DNA of 64,000 nucleotides from Capnocytophaga granulosa ATCC 51502 (GTDB lineage: Bacteria; Bacteroidota; Bacteroidia; Flavobacteriales; Flavobacteriaceae): the NCBI RefSeq assembly GCF_000411115.1, contig NZ_KE150242.1, forward strand, positions 738,218 through 802,217, read 5' to 3'. Below the pieces are notes generated by a model. It did not search any database, had not been told where the DNA came from, and saw only the letters and a list, made by a program, of their open reading frames with translations. Of this stretch, positions 51,713 to 60,129 are shown in pieces. A program made the position numbers and the translations under genes. Each line of letters opens with the position of its first letter. The first letter of the stretch is position 1.

Positions 51713-52417
51713 ATGAAACACCTATACTTTTTATCAATAGCGTTATTCTCATTAAGCGCTACGGCACAGCTAAAAGATTGTGCTACTTGTGCTACCCAAG
51801 TGATTAAGGAACAACAAATCAGCAAATTGAGCATAGATGAATTGCGCTTCCTTACCAACGACCTTTACGCTCGCAAAGGCTATAAGTTCAAGGATTATGA
51901 AATAAGCAATTACTTTGAAGAAAAACCGTGGTATAAACCTGTGAGTGACAATAGTAAAGTGAAACTCAACGCAGTGGAAGAGCAAAATGTAAAGCTATTT
52001 CAAGAACGCACGGCAATACTAAAAGCTGATAGAGAAAGACTATTAGAAGCATTGCGAAGTTTAAAAGTAGCAACCCTAAAAGGCAATAGTCCTATTCCCC
52101 AAGGCAACTATAATGAGCATTTTAGTAAAACCATTGCTAAAATAGATATAGATGATATTCATTGGATTAAAAATCAAGGGTATTATAGTGCAGAAATTGA
52201 TGATTTTAAACAGACAAATCGATATTTTATATGGATTGAAGGTAATAAAGTGACAATTCAGTGTGATGAAAATGGTCATTCTAAAAAAGTATCAGAAGAT
52301 AAGATTAAGGAAGTCTATGACACGGATGAGTTTGAGGTTATAGAAAGCAATATAAGTTGGGAGTTCCGCTGGGATAAACAAAAATTGGTATTTATAGAGT
52401 CTGTAATGGCAGGATAA
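51713..52417 (+). CDS. Secreted YARHG-domain protein
   Basis: This 234-aa exported protein has a signal peptide (MKHLYFLSIALFSLSATAQ). A YARHG domain reads ELRFLTNDLYARKGYKFKDY, followed by SNYFEEKPWYKP. A C-terminal unknown domain of about 110 residues is rich in I, D and W. The start is at 51,713, since the frame's upstream extension overlaps nhaA. YARHG domains are extracellular and of unknown function. A pair of cysteines follows the signal peptide (CATC). Confidence 0.85.
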   Translation: MKHLYFLSIALFSLSATAQLKDCATCATQVIKEQQISKLSIDELRFLTNDLYARKGYKFKDYEISNYFEEKPWYKPVSDNSKVKLNAVEEQNVKLFQERTAILKADRERLLEALRSLKVATLKGNSPIPQGNYNEHFSKTIAKIDIDDIHWIKNQGYYSAEIDDFKQTNRYFIWIEGNKVTIQCDENGHSKKVSEDKIKEVYDTDEFEVIESNISWEFRWDKQKLVFIESVMAG

Positions 52418-52468
52418 AGAGAAAAAGTGATATTCTTTTTCTTTTGACGATACTAATGAATTACTTTT

Positions 52469-52762
52469 ATGCCTATGAATAAAATATTTCAAGTAGAAAA
52501 GCTTTCAGTTATTACTGAAAATACATTTTCAGTGGCAGGAAGAATGATTGCAGGGGATATTATTCACAAAGGAGAGGTTTTCAATCTTATAAAAATGGAC
52601 AATAACACTTTGGTAGAGGTAAATTTCACCCTAAAACAAATAGAAATGTATGGCCGTTCTATTGATTTTATAGATATAGGGTGTACAGGAGTGCTATTTT
52701 TAGAAGGAGAATGCCCTACTACTCAAATAAAGGAACTAATTATAGCAGCACAAACAATATGA
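52469..52762 (+). CDS. Small hypothetical protein, 97 aa
   Basis: I do not recognise it. The pattern of short strands (FSVAGRMIAGDIIHKGEVF; VEVNFTLKQIEMYGR; GCTGVLFLEGE) is similar to an EF-Tu domain 2-type beta barrel. Its stop overlaps the ATG of the next gene (ATGA). An alternative ATG lies two codons later at 52,475. Context suggests an accessory small-gene cassette like that at 35.6-40.7 kb. Confidence 0.55.
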   Translation: MPMNKIFQVEKLSVITENTFSVAGRMIAGDIIHKGEVFNLIKMDNNTLVEVNFTLKQIEMYGRSIDFIDIGCTGVLFLEGECPTTQIKELIIAAQTI

Positions 52763-53247
52763 CCGAACTTGAAAAAGCATTAAAAGATATTGATACTACC
52801 CCACATCCTAACGGACTTAGAGATGGGATAATTTACTATAATGAAGAGGGTGATTTCTGTGTGTATAACCACTATTCCGCTTGTGAGTGGCTTAAGCATT
52901 TGGCAGTGCATTATGGTGGGGTGACTATGGAAGAGGCTACTTGACTGGTAGAAAACTCAGACTGGATGCGTATGCCTGAATCTATTAATGAAGTAGCATT
53001 TATCACTCATGAAGAACAGTATCATTGGGCGATGTTGCTTGTAAAAGGTAATATGTATTGGTTAAAAGGGTATCCTTCTGGTATTATTGATTTTAAGGAA
53101 GAATATATTGATTGGGAAGAACAAATAGCAAAACAATATCAGCTAAATAATGAATATATATATGGTGATTTAGAGCCTGCCGACTATGAAAGTGCGATAC
53201 TTGATAACGCTATAATAAATAAGGAAAAAGAAGGCGGATCTTCCTAA
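52759..53247 (+). pseudogene. 162-codon gene interrupted by an in-frame TGA
   Basis: Starting at the ATG overlapping the previous stop, the frame reads MTELEKALKDIDTTPHPNG... to GGVTMEEAT, hits TGA at 52,942-52,944, and continues open in the same frame as LVENSDWMRMPESINEVAF to 53,247. A single TGG-to-TGA change (Trp to stop) would explain this. The N-terminal part alone would be a 62-aa protein, and an ATG at 52,966 could start the second part. The product is unknown. Either a recent nonsense mutation or two genes; I favour the first. Confidence 0.6.
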
Positions 53248-53300
53248 AGAAGAAAGTATTATCGAAAAGATTTCCAAAATATTGAAAAATCATTAGCAGT

Positions 53301-53597
53301 ATGAAGTCCAACTGCGAGAAAGGGGTTTTTATGATTGATATGAATTTAATAGACCTTATTACCGATAACCACAATACTCCTTTTTGGGAAATCACCTACC
53401 ATTGGCATAGAACGTATGAGGCTAAGGGCATACAATATCAACATTTTGTAGGGGAGATTACCACTACTTATAACATTCCCGAAGCGCTTATTTCTTTGCT
53501 GGATAAACAATGCAAATTAGTTAATGAAGGTGTTTTCTCGGTGAGCGTTCTGTTTCCAATCATGTTTGGACAGCCACTACATTGCTTTCATTTATGA
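53301..53597 (+). CDS. Small hypothetical protein fused to a rearrangement junction
   Basis: Up to 98 aa; the real start may be the inner Met (MIDMNLIDLITDNHNTPFWE, 53,331). A recognisable soluble stretch (WEITYHWHRTYEAKGIQYQH; ITTTYNIPEALISLLDKQCK) runs to about residue 76. The last ~20 residues are encoded by DNA that, in another frame, belongs to the hydrolase fragment starting near 53,540. The gene is probably truncated by the rearrangement. The family is unknown. Confidence 0.5.
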   Translation: MKSNCEKGVFMIDMNLIDLITDNHNTPFWEITYHWHRTYEAKGIQYQHFVGEITTTYNIPEALISLLDKQCKLVNEGVFSVSVLFPIMFGQPLHCFHL

Positions 53598-53827
53598 ATT
53601 TTCCATTGTTAGCCTATGCGAACGAAATTGAGGTGCCAACCCTTATGATTGCAGGAGAAAATGCTCATTCACGTTATATGAGTGAAGATGCCTACAAATC
53701 AATTGGTACCGAGAAGAAAGAACTTTTTATTGTCCCCAATGCCCGTCATACTGATTTTTACGACAATCAAGCTGGTATAATTCCGTTTGATAAGTTGGAG
53801 ACATTCTTTAGTGAAAATCTTCAATAA
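53540..53827 (+). pseudogene. Alpha/beta-hydrolase 3' fragment
   Basis: The frame (first codons from about 53,540) reads GERSVSNHVWTATTLLSFMN, then PLLAYANEIEVPTLMIAGEN and NARHTDFYD, the C-terminal part of an alpha/beta-hydrolase with catalytic His. The start and nucleophile region are missing. A TTG at 53,582 could allow a short product, but it would be non-functional. The last 34 residues match copy A at 40,976-41,080. Confidence 0.7.
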
Positions 53828-53962
53828 AAAATAAGCTTCAAGCTAATATTTCTTGAAATAGGGAGACTGAAAGTAGTTATTTTTATGTTTTGCATAAAAC
53901 CAACTATTTTCAGTCCCCCTTTTGTTTTTGATTTGGGAATATAGGCAAATAGTAAAAGGCAA
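53722..53962. repeat. Inverted duplicate, copy B (partner 40,827-41,080)
   Basis: Same sequence in the opposite orientation about 12.7 kb away. It includes the hydrolase end and the long hairpin (arms 53,861-53,887 and 53,893-53,919) followed by a T-rich run, which is the hydrolase's terminator. Recombination between the copies would invert 41-53.8 kb. Confidence 0.85.
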
Positions 53963-54365
53963 CTTAATGGACAAAAATGTTGCTCAAAAGTTGTGTAATC
54001 CCTTATTTTATCTACCTTTGCAGCTATTTGAAAAGATGTTTTTTTTAAAGGCATAGGATTACCAAAATATTGATAAAAGAGGTTGTCCTAAAAAGAAACA
54101 ACCTCTCATCAACATTTTGTATAACATCTGTATTATCCCTGATAGGTTGCTCCCCAGCAGAGCCTATTTCTGTTTATACAGATACAACAAAGATAAAACA
54201 ATTTTCTTGGCATAGACAAATACTAATCTAAAAAACAGTATTAATTTTATCTATTATATCTGAGTTCTGAGTACAAAGGTACAAATTATTTTCTATTAGT
54301 AAGTGCAAAAATTATACTAGATTAGTAGTCAGTGGTTAGTGGTTAGTAGTTAGAATAATGAAAAA
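53963..54365. other. Gene-free spacer with hairpin and short repeats
   Basis: There is no convincing gene. A hairpin agaggttgt...acaacctct lies near 54,076-54,107, and the related string ggacaacctctta appears at 41,715-41,727. A gttagt-type short tandem repeat lies at about 54,322-54,353. This looks like degraded mobile or intergenic DNA. Confidence 0.5.
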
Positions 54366-54394
54366 GTGAAGAATCATGCAGGGTAATTCTTCAC
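54366..54394 (-). terminator. Terminator of pnp
   Basis: GTGAAGAAT (54,366-54,374) pairs with ATTCTTCAC (54,386-54,394) and on the minus strand is followed by a T-run, 30 bp after the pnp stop. Confidence 0.8.
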
Positions 54395-54423
54395 TTTTCA
54401 CTATTAATTATTCACTTAAAAGG

Positions 54424-56640
54424 CTATTTTTTGTCTTTTTTGAAGTGGGGTTTGTCCTTTCTTTCCTTATCGGAAGATTTTTCTTTATCGCGAGATTTTT
54501 CCTTGTCATGAGGTCTTTCACGCTTTTCTAGGTTTTCAGGACGTGGAAGGAGTGCCTTGCGGGATACACGGGTCTTCTTGGTCTTAGGGTCTATACCGAG
54601 GTATTTTACCTCTATTATATCCCCTTCCTTGAGTACATCGGCAGGGTTCTCTACGCGTTCCCATGCGATTTCAGAAACGTGTAGGAGGGAGTCCTTGCCT
54701 GGTACAAACTCTACAAAAGCACCAAAATCCACCAGACGGGCTACACGTACCTTGTATATCTCGCCCTCTACAGGCTCAAAAGATACATGGTATACAGCAT
54801 CTACCGCTTCTTGGATACCATCGGCATCGGTACCGAGGATTTCTACAATACCTAATTCGCCTACTTCTTCTACCACAATGGTAGTCTTGGTGCGGGCTTG
54901 TAGGTCTTGGATATTCTTACCACCTGTACCAATGAAAGCACCGATGTATTCCTTAGGCATTTCAAGACGTACAATCTTAGGCGCATGCGGCTTCACGGTT
55001 GGGTTTGGCTGGGCTATCGTTTCGGTGATTTTGCCCAAGATGTGCATACGACCTTCGCGGGCTTGCTCCAAGGCTTTTTCAAGGATTTCGTAGGTAAGTC
55101 CTTTGATCTTGATATCCATTTGGCAAGCAGTAATACCATCCTTAGTACCTGTTACCTTAAAGTCCATATCACCCAAGTGGTCTTCGTCGCCCAAGATGTC
55201 GGAAAGTACGGCATACTTATCTCCGTCGGTGATGAGTCCCATGGCAATTCCTGAAACAGGCTTTTTCATCTGGATACCTGCATCCATAAGAGCTAAGGTA
55301 CCTGCACATACAGTGGCCATAGATGAGGAACCGTTGGACTCCAATATCTCAGACACCACACGTACTGTATAAGGGCAATCCTCTGGAATCATGCGCTTGA
55401 GGGCACGCTGAGCGAGGTTTCCATGTCCTACCTCACGGCGAGAAGTCCCTCTAAGCGGACGTGCTTCACCAGTGGAGAAAGGAGGGAAGTTATAATGTAG
55501 GTAGAAGCGCTCTTCTCCTTGCTCGGAAGGAATATCTATCACATTGGCCTCACGAGAAGTACCCAAGGTAACGGTAGTGAGGGATTGTGTTTCTCCACGG
55601 GTGAAGATAGCCGACCCATGAGGAGAAGGCAAATAACCTACTTCGCACCATATAGGGCGTATTTGTTTGGTATTTCTACCATCCAAACGGAGGTCTTCGT
55701 TGAGAATCAAGTTGCGTACTGCTTCTTTTTGAGCTTTAGAGAAGTACTTGCTTACCAAAGGCTCATATTCCTCTAATTCCTCTTCGGTAAAGAGCGCTTT
55801 GCAGGCTTCTTTTACAGCGTCAAACTTATCGCTACGCTCATGTTTGGTCGTATTTTCCTTAGCTATTTCATAGCATTTGTCATAGCAGAATTCATATATT
55901 TTCTTAGCTACTTCTTCGTTTTCTTGAGGCACTTCGTAGGCGCGTATGGTTTTACCTACCTGAGCGCGGAGGCGTTCTTGGGCTTCTATCTGTACCTTAA
56001 TCGCTTCATGGGCAAAGTGGATAGCGTCGGCCATATCCTTTTCAGATACTTCGTCCATCTCCCCTTCCACCATAGCTACAAACTCCTTAGAAGCTCCTAC
56101 CATGATATCCATATCGGATTCTGCCAATTGCTGTGCACTAGGGTTGATGATAAACGCTCCGTTGATACGTCCTACACGCACCTCTGAAATAGGGCCATCA
56201 AAAGGAATATCCGATACTGCCAAACAAGCCGAAGCAGCCAATCCAGCCAAGGCATCGGGCATTACATTCTCATCATGAGACATCAGCTGAATCATCACCT
56301 GTACCTCACAATAATATTCCTTAGGGAAGAGCGGACGCAATACCCTATCTACCAAACGCATAGTGAGGATTTCCTGATCACTTGGGCGTGCTTCACGCTT
56401 GAAGAAGCCACCGGGGAAGCGTCCAGCAGCGGCAAATTTTTCACGGTAATCCACTGTTAGAGGAAGGAAATCCACCCCTTCGCCAGCTTCTTTGTTGGCC
56501 ACGACGGTAGCCAGGAGCATAGCATTGCCCATTTGTACCACCACAGCACCATCTGCCTGCTTGGCGAGTTTGCCCGTTTCTATGGAAATAGTACGTCCAT
56601 CACCAAGAGCAATAATTTCTTTTTTTACTTCTGGAATCAT
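54424..56640 (-). CDS. pnp: Polyribonucleotide nucleotidyltransferase (PNPase)
   Basis: This 738-aa 3'-5' phosphorolytic exoribonuclease acts in mRNA decay. It has two RNase PH-like cores ([39 protein letters not shown]), a KH domain ([19 protein letters not shown]) and an S1 domain ([20 protein letters not shown]). A lysine/aspartate-rich tail of about 40 residues ([20 protein letters not shown]) is an extension beyond the S1 domain. It follows rpsO by 131 bp with a weak hairpin between them, the usual rpsO-pnp pairing. Confidence 0.97.
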   Translation of the reverse strand: MIPEVKKEIIALGDGRTISIETGKLAKQADGAVVVQMGNAMLLATVVANKEAGEGVDFLPLTVDYREKFAAAGRFPGGFFKREARPSDQEILTMRLVDRVLRPLFPKEYYCEVQVMIQLMSHDENVMPDALAGLAASACLAVSDIPFDGPISEVRVGRINGAFIINPSAQQLAESDMDIMVGASKEFVAMVEGEMDEVSEKDMADAIHFAHEAIKVQIEAQERLRAQVGKTIRAYEVPQENEEVAKKIYEFCYDKCYEIAKENTTKHERSDKFDAVKEACKALFTEEELEEYEPLVSKYFSKAQKEAVRNLILNEDLRLDGRNTKQIRPIWCEVGYLPSPHGSAIFTRGETQSLTTVTLGTSREANVIDIPSEQGEERFYLHYNFPPFSTGEARPLRGTSRREVGHGNLAQRALKRMIPEDCPYTVRVVSEILESNGSSSMATVCAGTLALMDAGIQMKKPVSGIAMGLITDGDKYAVLSDILGDEDHLGDMDFKVTGTKDGITACQMDIKIKGLTYEILEKALEQAREGRMHILGKITETIAQPNPTVKPHAPKIVRLEMPKEYIGAFIGTGGKNIQDLQARTKTTIVVEEVGELGIVEILGTDADGIQEAVDAVYHVSFEPVEGEIYKVRVARLVDFGAFVEFVPGKDSLLHVSEIAWERVENPADVLKEGDIIEVKYLGIDPKTKKTRVSRKALLPRPENLEKRERPHDKEKSRDKEKSSDKERKDKPHFKKDKK

Positions 56641-56733
56641 AAAAGTTTTTTATTAAAAATGAAACAAATAGTGTTGTGTGTTTTGTGTTTATTTCCAATG
56701 AAAAACTACTATCTTATGGCCTTTTATATAGAA

Positions 56734-56758
56734 CAAAAGGGGCATAAAGCCCCTTTTG
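56734..56758 (-). terminator. Hairpin between rpsO and pnp
   Basis: ACAAAAGGGGC/GCCCCTTTTGT with an ATAAA loop lies just after the rpsO stop. It could act as a terminator or as a processing site in the rpsO-pnp transcript. Confidence 0.6.
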
Positions 56759-56771
56759 TTTGATAACAAAA

Positions 56772-57041
56772 TTATTTTCGGATGCCTAATTCCTTAATAA
56801 TAGCACGGTATCTCTCGATATCTTTTTCTTTGAGATAGTCCAGTAGGCTTCTGCGCTTACCTACGAGTCTTACAAGAGAGCGCTCTGTATTGTAATCTTT
56901 TCGATTAGCACGCAAGTGCTCTGTTAAGTGATTGATACGAAAGGTGAAAAGGGCTATTTGTCCCTCAGCTGAGCCAGTATTTTTCTCGCTGCCACCGTGT
57001 TGTTTAAAAATTTCTGCTTTGGTTTCTTTTGTTAGATACAT
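56772..57041 (-). CDS. rpsO: 30S ribosomal protein S15
   Basis: This 89-aa primary 16S-binding protein of the platform is exactly the family length. It shows ETKAEIFKQHGGSEKNTGSAEGQ, the HLRANRKDYNTERSLVRLVGKRR helix and LDYLKEKDIERYRAIIKELGIRK. It has a promoter at 57,085-57,115 and is followed by pnp. Confidence 0.97.
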   Translation of the reverse strand: MYLTKETKAEIFKQHGGSEKNTGSAEGQIALFTFRINHLTEHLRANRKDYNTERSLVRLVGKRRSLLDYLKEKDIERYRAIIKELGIRK

Positions 57042-57084
57042 TCCAATATTATTTAATGATTATTATGTATTTTAAAATCGGGGG

Positions 57085-57115
57085 CAAAGATACTATAAAT
57101 ATTTTTCACACACAA
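57085..57115 (-). promoter_or_regulatory. rpsO-pnp promoter
   Basis: On the minus strand, -7 TATCTTTG (57,092-57,085), 20-bp spacer, -33 TTG (57,115-57,113). Confidence 0.75.
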
Positions 57116-57131
57116 CTTTTTTTAAAAATAT

Positions 57132-57605
57132 TTAATCTTCGTCCTCATCGTCATCATCCTCGTCTTCGTCTTCATCATCTTCATCCTCGTCATCTTCATC
57201 CTCGTTATCATCCTCGTCATCATCATAATCATCATCCTCGTCATCCTCATAATCATCGTCGTCATCTTCTTCTACGCGAGAAGAAGTCTTGGAAATATCC
57301 TTTTTGCGCTTAAGGGCGAGTTCGTCCTCTTTGGTCATTTCCAAGGTGTCTGCCTGTATACCCTCTCCATAGTAATAGTCATCATCATCTTCGTCATAAC
57401 GTTCCATGGTAGTGGCCAAACGGGTACTTACCTTCACCAAGTAAATGGTGTCTTCAGTACGCACCTCAAGGGCTTCTACTGTCTCGTTTTTAGCATTCTT
57501 GAATCGGATAACATCTCGATCCTGATAGCCCTCTGGATACTTCTCCACCAGCAGGGCTAAGATGTCTTTAGTTAGTTTTTTGTAGTCAACTATGGCTCGT
57601 TTCAT
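57132..57605 (-). CDS. Small protein with long Asp/Glu tail
   Basis: This 157-aa protein has an N-terminal ~80-residue folded part (DYKKLTKDILALLVEKYPEG; FKNAKNETVEALEVRTEDT). A linker and about 45 nearly consecutive acidic residues at the C-terminus follow. I believe homologues are widespread in Flavobacteriia as hypothetical proteins. A TAATTTTG -7 box lies at 57,644-57,637. The tail is the kind found in DNA- or histone-mimicking proteins, but nothing here shows its partner. Confidence 0.75.
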   Translation of the reverse strand: MKRAIVDYKKLTKDILALLVEKYPEGYQDRDVIRFKNAKNETVEALEVRTEDTIYLVKVSTRLATTMERYDEDDDDYYYGEGIQADTLEMTKEDELALKRKKDISKTSSRVEEDDDDDYEDDEDDDYDDDEDDNEDEDDEDEDDEDEDEDDDDEDED

Positions 57606-57758
57606 TTAGCCTATTATATTTAAGATTTAAGTGGTGCAAAATTAAAGGAAAAAAATAAATTGGCTATATTTTAACACGTTAATTAAATGTTATTTTTATT
57701 TTTATATTTAAGTGTTTATATGGAATAAACGATTGTTTCATAATATAATTTATATTAA

Positions 57759-58757
57759 TTATTGGAGCGCTTGCCATAATCTATCTTTGAGGGCGGAAAT
57801 TCCTTGTTCTGCGACGGAGGAAATAAAGCAATAAGGCAGGTGTAAATTAGCTGTTTTAAGCTCGGTGTCGATCATCTCTTTGAGTTCTTCATCTAGGAGG
57901 TCTGTCTTGGAAATGGCTAAGATTCGTTGCTTATCCAATAGCTCAGGATTATAGCGTTCCAACTCTCGCAGAAGGACGTGGTATTCCTCCACTATATTAG
58001 GACTATCGGCAGGAACGAGGAAGAGGAGCACTGAATTGCGCTCTATATGGCGTAGGAAATAGTGGCCTAGGCCTTTCCCCTCGGAGGCACCCTCTATAAT
58101 CCCTGGGATATCAGCTATGACAAAAGACTGGAAATCACGATATTGAACGATACCTAAGTTAGGTTTTAGGGTTGTAAAAGGATAGTCAGCTATTTTGGGT
58201 TTAGCCGAGGTAAGCACAGAAAGCAGGGTAGACTTGCCCGCGTTGGGGAAACCTACAAGGCCCACATCGGCCAAGACTTTCAGTTCTAAGAGCAGTTCTC
58301 TCTCCTCCCCTTGTATACCAGGTTGGGCATAGCGAGGGGTCTGGTTGGTTGCCGTACGGAAGTGCCAGTTGCCCAGTCCGCCCTTGCCCCCTTTGAGGGC
58401 TACTTTTTCCTCTTTGTCCTGGGTAATTTCAAAAAGTACTTCATCGGTGAGGGCATCCTTGACAATAGTTCCTAAGGGCACTTCCAAGTAGACACTCTTT
58501 CCGTCCGCCCCTGTACTGCGATTGGCACCGCCATCGCCCCCATGCTCGGCACGGAAGTGCTGCTGAAACTTAAAGTTGATGAGTGTCCATAGGTTTTTAT
58601 TACCTCGGATAATAATGTCGCCTCCGCGACCTCCATCGCCCCCATCAGGGCCGCCCTTTTCTACGAATTTTTCCCTATGTAAGTGAGTGGAGCCTTTGCC
58701 CCCATTGCCTGAACGAACATATACTTTTACGTAATCGGTGAAATTTCCTTCTGTCAT
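57759..58757 (-). CDS. obgE: GTPase ObgE/CgtA
   Basis: This 332-aa ribosome-assembly GTPase starts at 58,757 ([17 protein letters not shown]). The longer frame includes repeat-encoded codons and is rejected. The N-terminal glycine-rich Obg fold ([25 protein letters not shown]) precedes the G domain: [14 protein letters not shown] (G1), [16 protein letters not shown] (G3) and SKTDLLDE (G4). It acts in 50S maturation and stress signalling. The octamer repeat lies just upstream. Confidence 0.96.
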   Translation of the reverse strand: MTEGNFTDYVKVYVRSGNGGKGSTHLHREKFVEKGGPDGGDGGRGGDIIIRGNKNLWTLINFKFQQHFRAEHGGDGGANRSTGADGKSVYLEVPLGTIVKDALTDEVLFEITQDKEEKVALKGGKGGLGNWHFRTATNQTPRYAQPGIQGEERELLLELKVLADVGLVGFPNAGKSTLLSVLTSAKPKIADYPFTTLKPNLGIVQYRDFQSFVIADIPGIIEGASEGKGLGHYFLRHIERNSVLLFLVPADSPNIVEEYHVLLRELERYNPELLDKQRILAISKTDLLDEELKEMIDTELKTANLHLPYCFISSVAEQGISALKDRLWQALQ

Positions 58758-58771
58758 AAATTTAATTAGTT

Positions 58772-58857
58772 GATTTGTCAATTTGCCGATTTGCCGATTT
58801 GTCAATTTGCCGATTTGCTCATTGACTCATTGGCTCATTGACTCATTGACTCATTAG
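58772..58857. repeat. Degenerate 8-bp tandem repeat (locus 5)
   Basis: Ten consecutive octamers: gatttgtc, aatttgcc, gatttgcc, gatttgtc, aatttgcc, gatttgct, cattgact, cattggct, cattgact, cattgact. It lies between the divergent obgE and purE and is the clearest of the five loci. Confidence 0.8.
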
Positions 58858-58900
58858 TTAAATTAATCATTAATCATTATCTTATTAATCATTAATTTTG

Positions 58901-58908
58901 TATCTTTG
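58901..58908 (+). promoter_or_regulatory. -7 box of purE
   Basis: TATCTTTG, 25 bp before the ATG; preceded by 7-bp attaatc-type repeats. Confidence 0.5.
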
Positions 58909-58933
58909 CTTTCTGTTTTAATTCTTCATAGTA

Positions 58934-59425
58934 ATGAAAGTAGCTGTAGTTATGGGAAGTCAGAGCGACCTTCCCGTTATGCAAGAAGCCATAGACTTCT
59001 TAAAAGAGATGCAAATCCCTGTGTTAGTGGATATAGTCTCAGCCCATCGCACCCCTGAGAAGCTGATTTCCTTTGGAAAAAATGCTCATTTGCAGGGGAT
59101 AGATGTGATTATTGCAGGAGCAGGAGGCGCAGCACACCTCCCTGGTATGCTTGCGGCTGTAAGTCCGCTGCCTGTGATTGGGGTACCTATCAAGAGCCGC
59201 AACTCCATAGATGGTTGGGATTCTGTGCTTTCTATCCTACAGATGCCTGCGGGAGTACCTGTGGCCACTGTTGCCCTGAACGGGGCTAAGAATGCAGGGA
59301 TTCTCGCCGCCCAGATCTTGGGGGTTGCTCACAAAGAGATACAAGAGGGAATCTCCCAATACAAAAAATCATTGGAAGCAGCAGTACTAGTGACTAGTGA
59401 CAAATTACAAGTGACTAATCATTAA
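58934..59425 (+). CDS. purE: N5-CAIR mutase (PurE, class I)
   Basis: This 163-aa enzyme of purine synthesis converts N5-CAIR to CAIR. VVMGSQSDLPVMQEAIDFL, SAHRTPEKLISF and GAGGAAHLPGMLAAVSPLP are the conserved substrate loops. The last ~10 residues (TSDKLQVTNH) are encoded by a short ctagtgac-type tandem repeat, so the C-terminal tail looks repeat-derived. PurK is not adjacent. Confidence 0.95.
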   Translation: MKVAVVMGSQSDLPVMQEAIDFLKEMQIPVLVDIVSAHRTPEKLISFGKNAHLQGIDVIIAGAGGAAHLPGMLAAVSPLPVIGVPIKSRNSIDGWDSVLSILQMPAGVPVATVALNGAKNAGILAAQILGVAHKEIQEGISQYKKSLEAAVLVTSDKLQVTNH

Positions 59426-59428
59426 TCA

Positions 59429-59788
59429 TTATATCAGGTATGGTATATAAATAAACGCTAATACTGCTGCCACAGCGAGGAATATCATGGTAACGGCTCC
59501 TGCGGCAATGTCCTTAATCTCGCCTATTTTTTTATGAAAGTCGGGATGGACAAAGTCGCAGAGCTTTTCTAGGCCTGTATTAAGCCCTTCTACAGCCAAG
59601 AGCGTTCCAAAAGCTAAGAGCTGGAACATCCATTGGTCTGGGGTAATCTGAAAATACAACCCCAATCCTGCAAATAACAAACAACCTATACTATGGGTAA
59701 TAATGGCGTCTTCGGTGCGAATGAGCAGCCAAAACCCTTGTAGGGCATAGCCCATACTCTTGAGCCTGCCAATTACAAATTTCTTCAT
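59429..59788 (-). CDS. Diacylglycerol/undecaprenol kinase family protein
   Basis: This 119-aa integral membrane protein of the DgkA family has the signature EGLNTGLEKLCDFVHPDFHK, then KIGEIKDIAAGAVTMI. It phosphorylates diacylglycerol or undecaprenol; in this lineage undecaprenol kinase activity is more likely (inference). It has hydrophobic segments and a length typical of DgkA. It lies 19 bp after the SUI1 gene on the same strand. Confidence 0.93.
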   Translation of the reverse strand: MKKFVIGRLKSMGYALQGFWLLIRTEDAIITHSIGCLLFAGLGLYFQITPDQWMFQLLAFGTLLAVEGLNTGLEKLCDFVHPDFHKKIGEIKDIAAGAVTMIFLAVAAVLAFIYIPYLI

Positions 59789-59807
59789 TTTATCTATTTT
59801 TGAGACT

Positions 59808-60128
59808 TTACCCCCCTACTCTTTTTAGCTTGAACCCTTTTTCCTTGAGAAATTCCATAATCTTATCACGGTAATCCCCTTGGATGATGATCTTTTCCTC
59901 TTTCACGGTTCCTCCTACCCCTAAGCGGGTTTTGAGTTCCTTGGCCAATACTTTGAAGTCCGCATCGGCACCTGTATAGCCCTCTATCAGAGTGATAGGC
60001 TTGCCATTGCGCTTTTCGTATTTGCACAAGAGAGGCTCGTCCTGTAGCCAAATATTGGAAGTAGGTTCTTCGGGGAGTACTTCCTCCTTATGGTCAGGAA
60101 AGAGTTGTTGGAGTTGTTCTCTGAGCAT
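59808..60128 (-). CDS. SUI1/YciH-family translation factor
   Basis: This 106-aa protein resembles eIF1/YciH. KNGKPITLIEGYTG-type strands are followed by GVGGTVKEEKIIIQGDYRDKIMEFL and KRVGG at the C-terminus. The N-terminal 30 residues are extra. It starts 1 bp after the transketolase C-subunit stop. Confidence 0.93.
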   Translation of the reverse strand: MLREQLQQLFPDHKEEVLPEEPTSNIWLQDEPLLCKYEKRNGKPITLIEGYTGADADFKVLAKELKTRLGVGGTVKEEKIIIQGDYRDKIMEFLKEKGFKLKRVGG

Positions 60129-60129
60129 C

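Noticed and set aside
52942..52944. TGA read as selenocysteine
   Set aside because: No SECIS-like hairpin is evident after the codon and no selenocysteine genes are seen; a Trp-to-stop change is simpler.
57029..57313. His/Arg-rich 94-codon plus-strand frame
   Set aside because: It is the antisense of the Asp/Glu tail of the 157-aa gene; the histidines come from complementing GAT/GAC/GAG codons.
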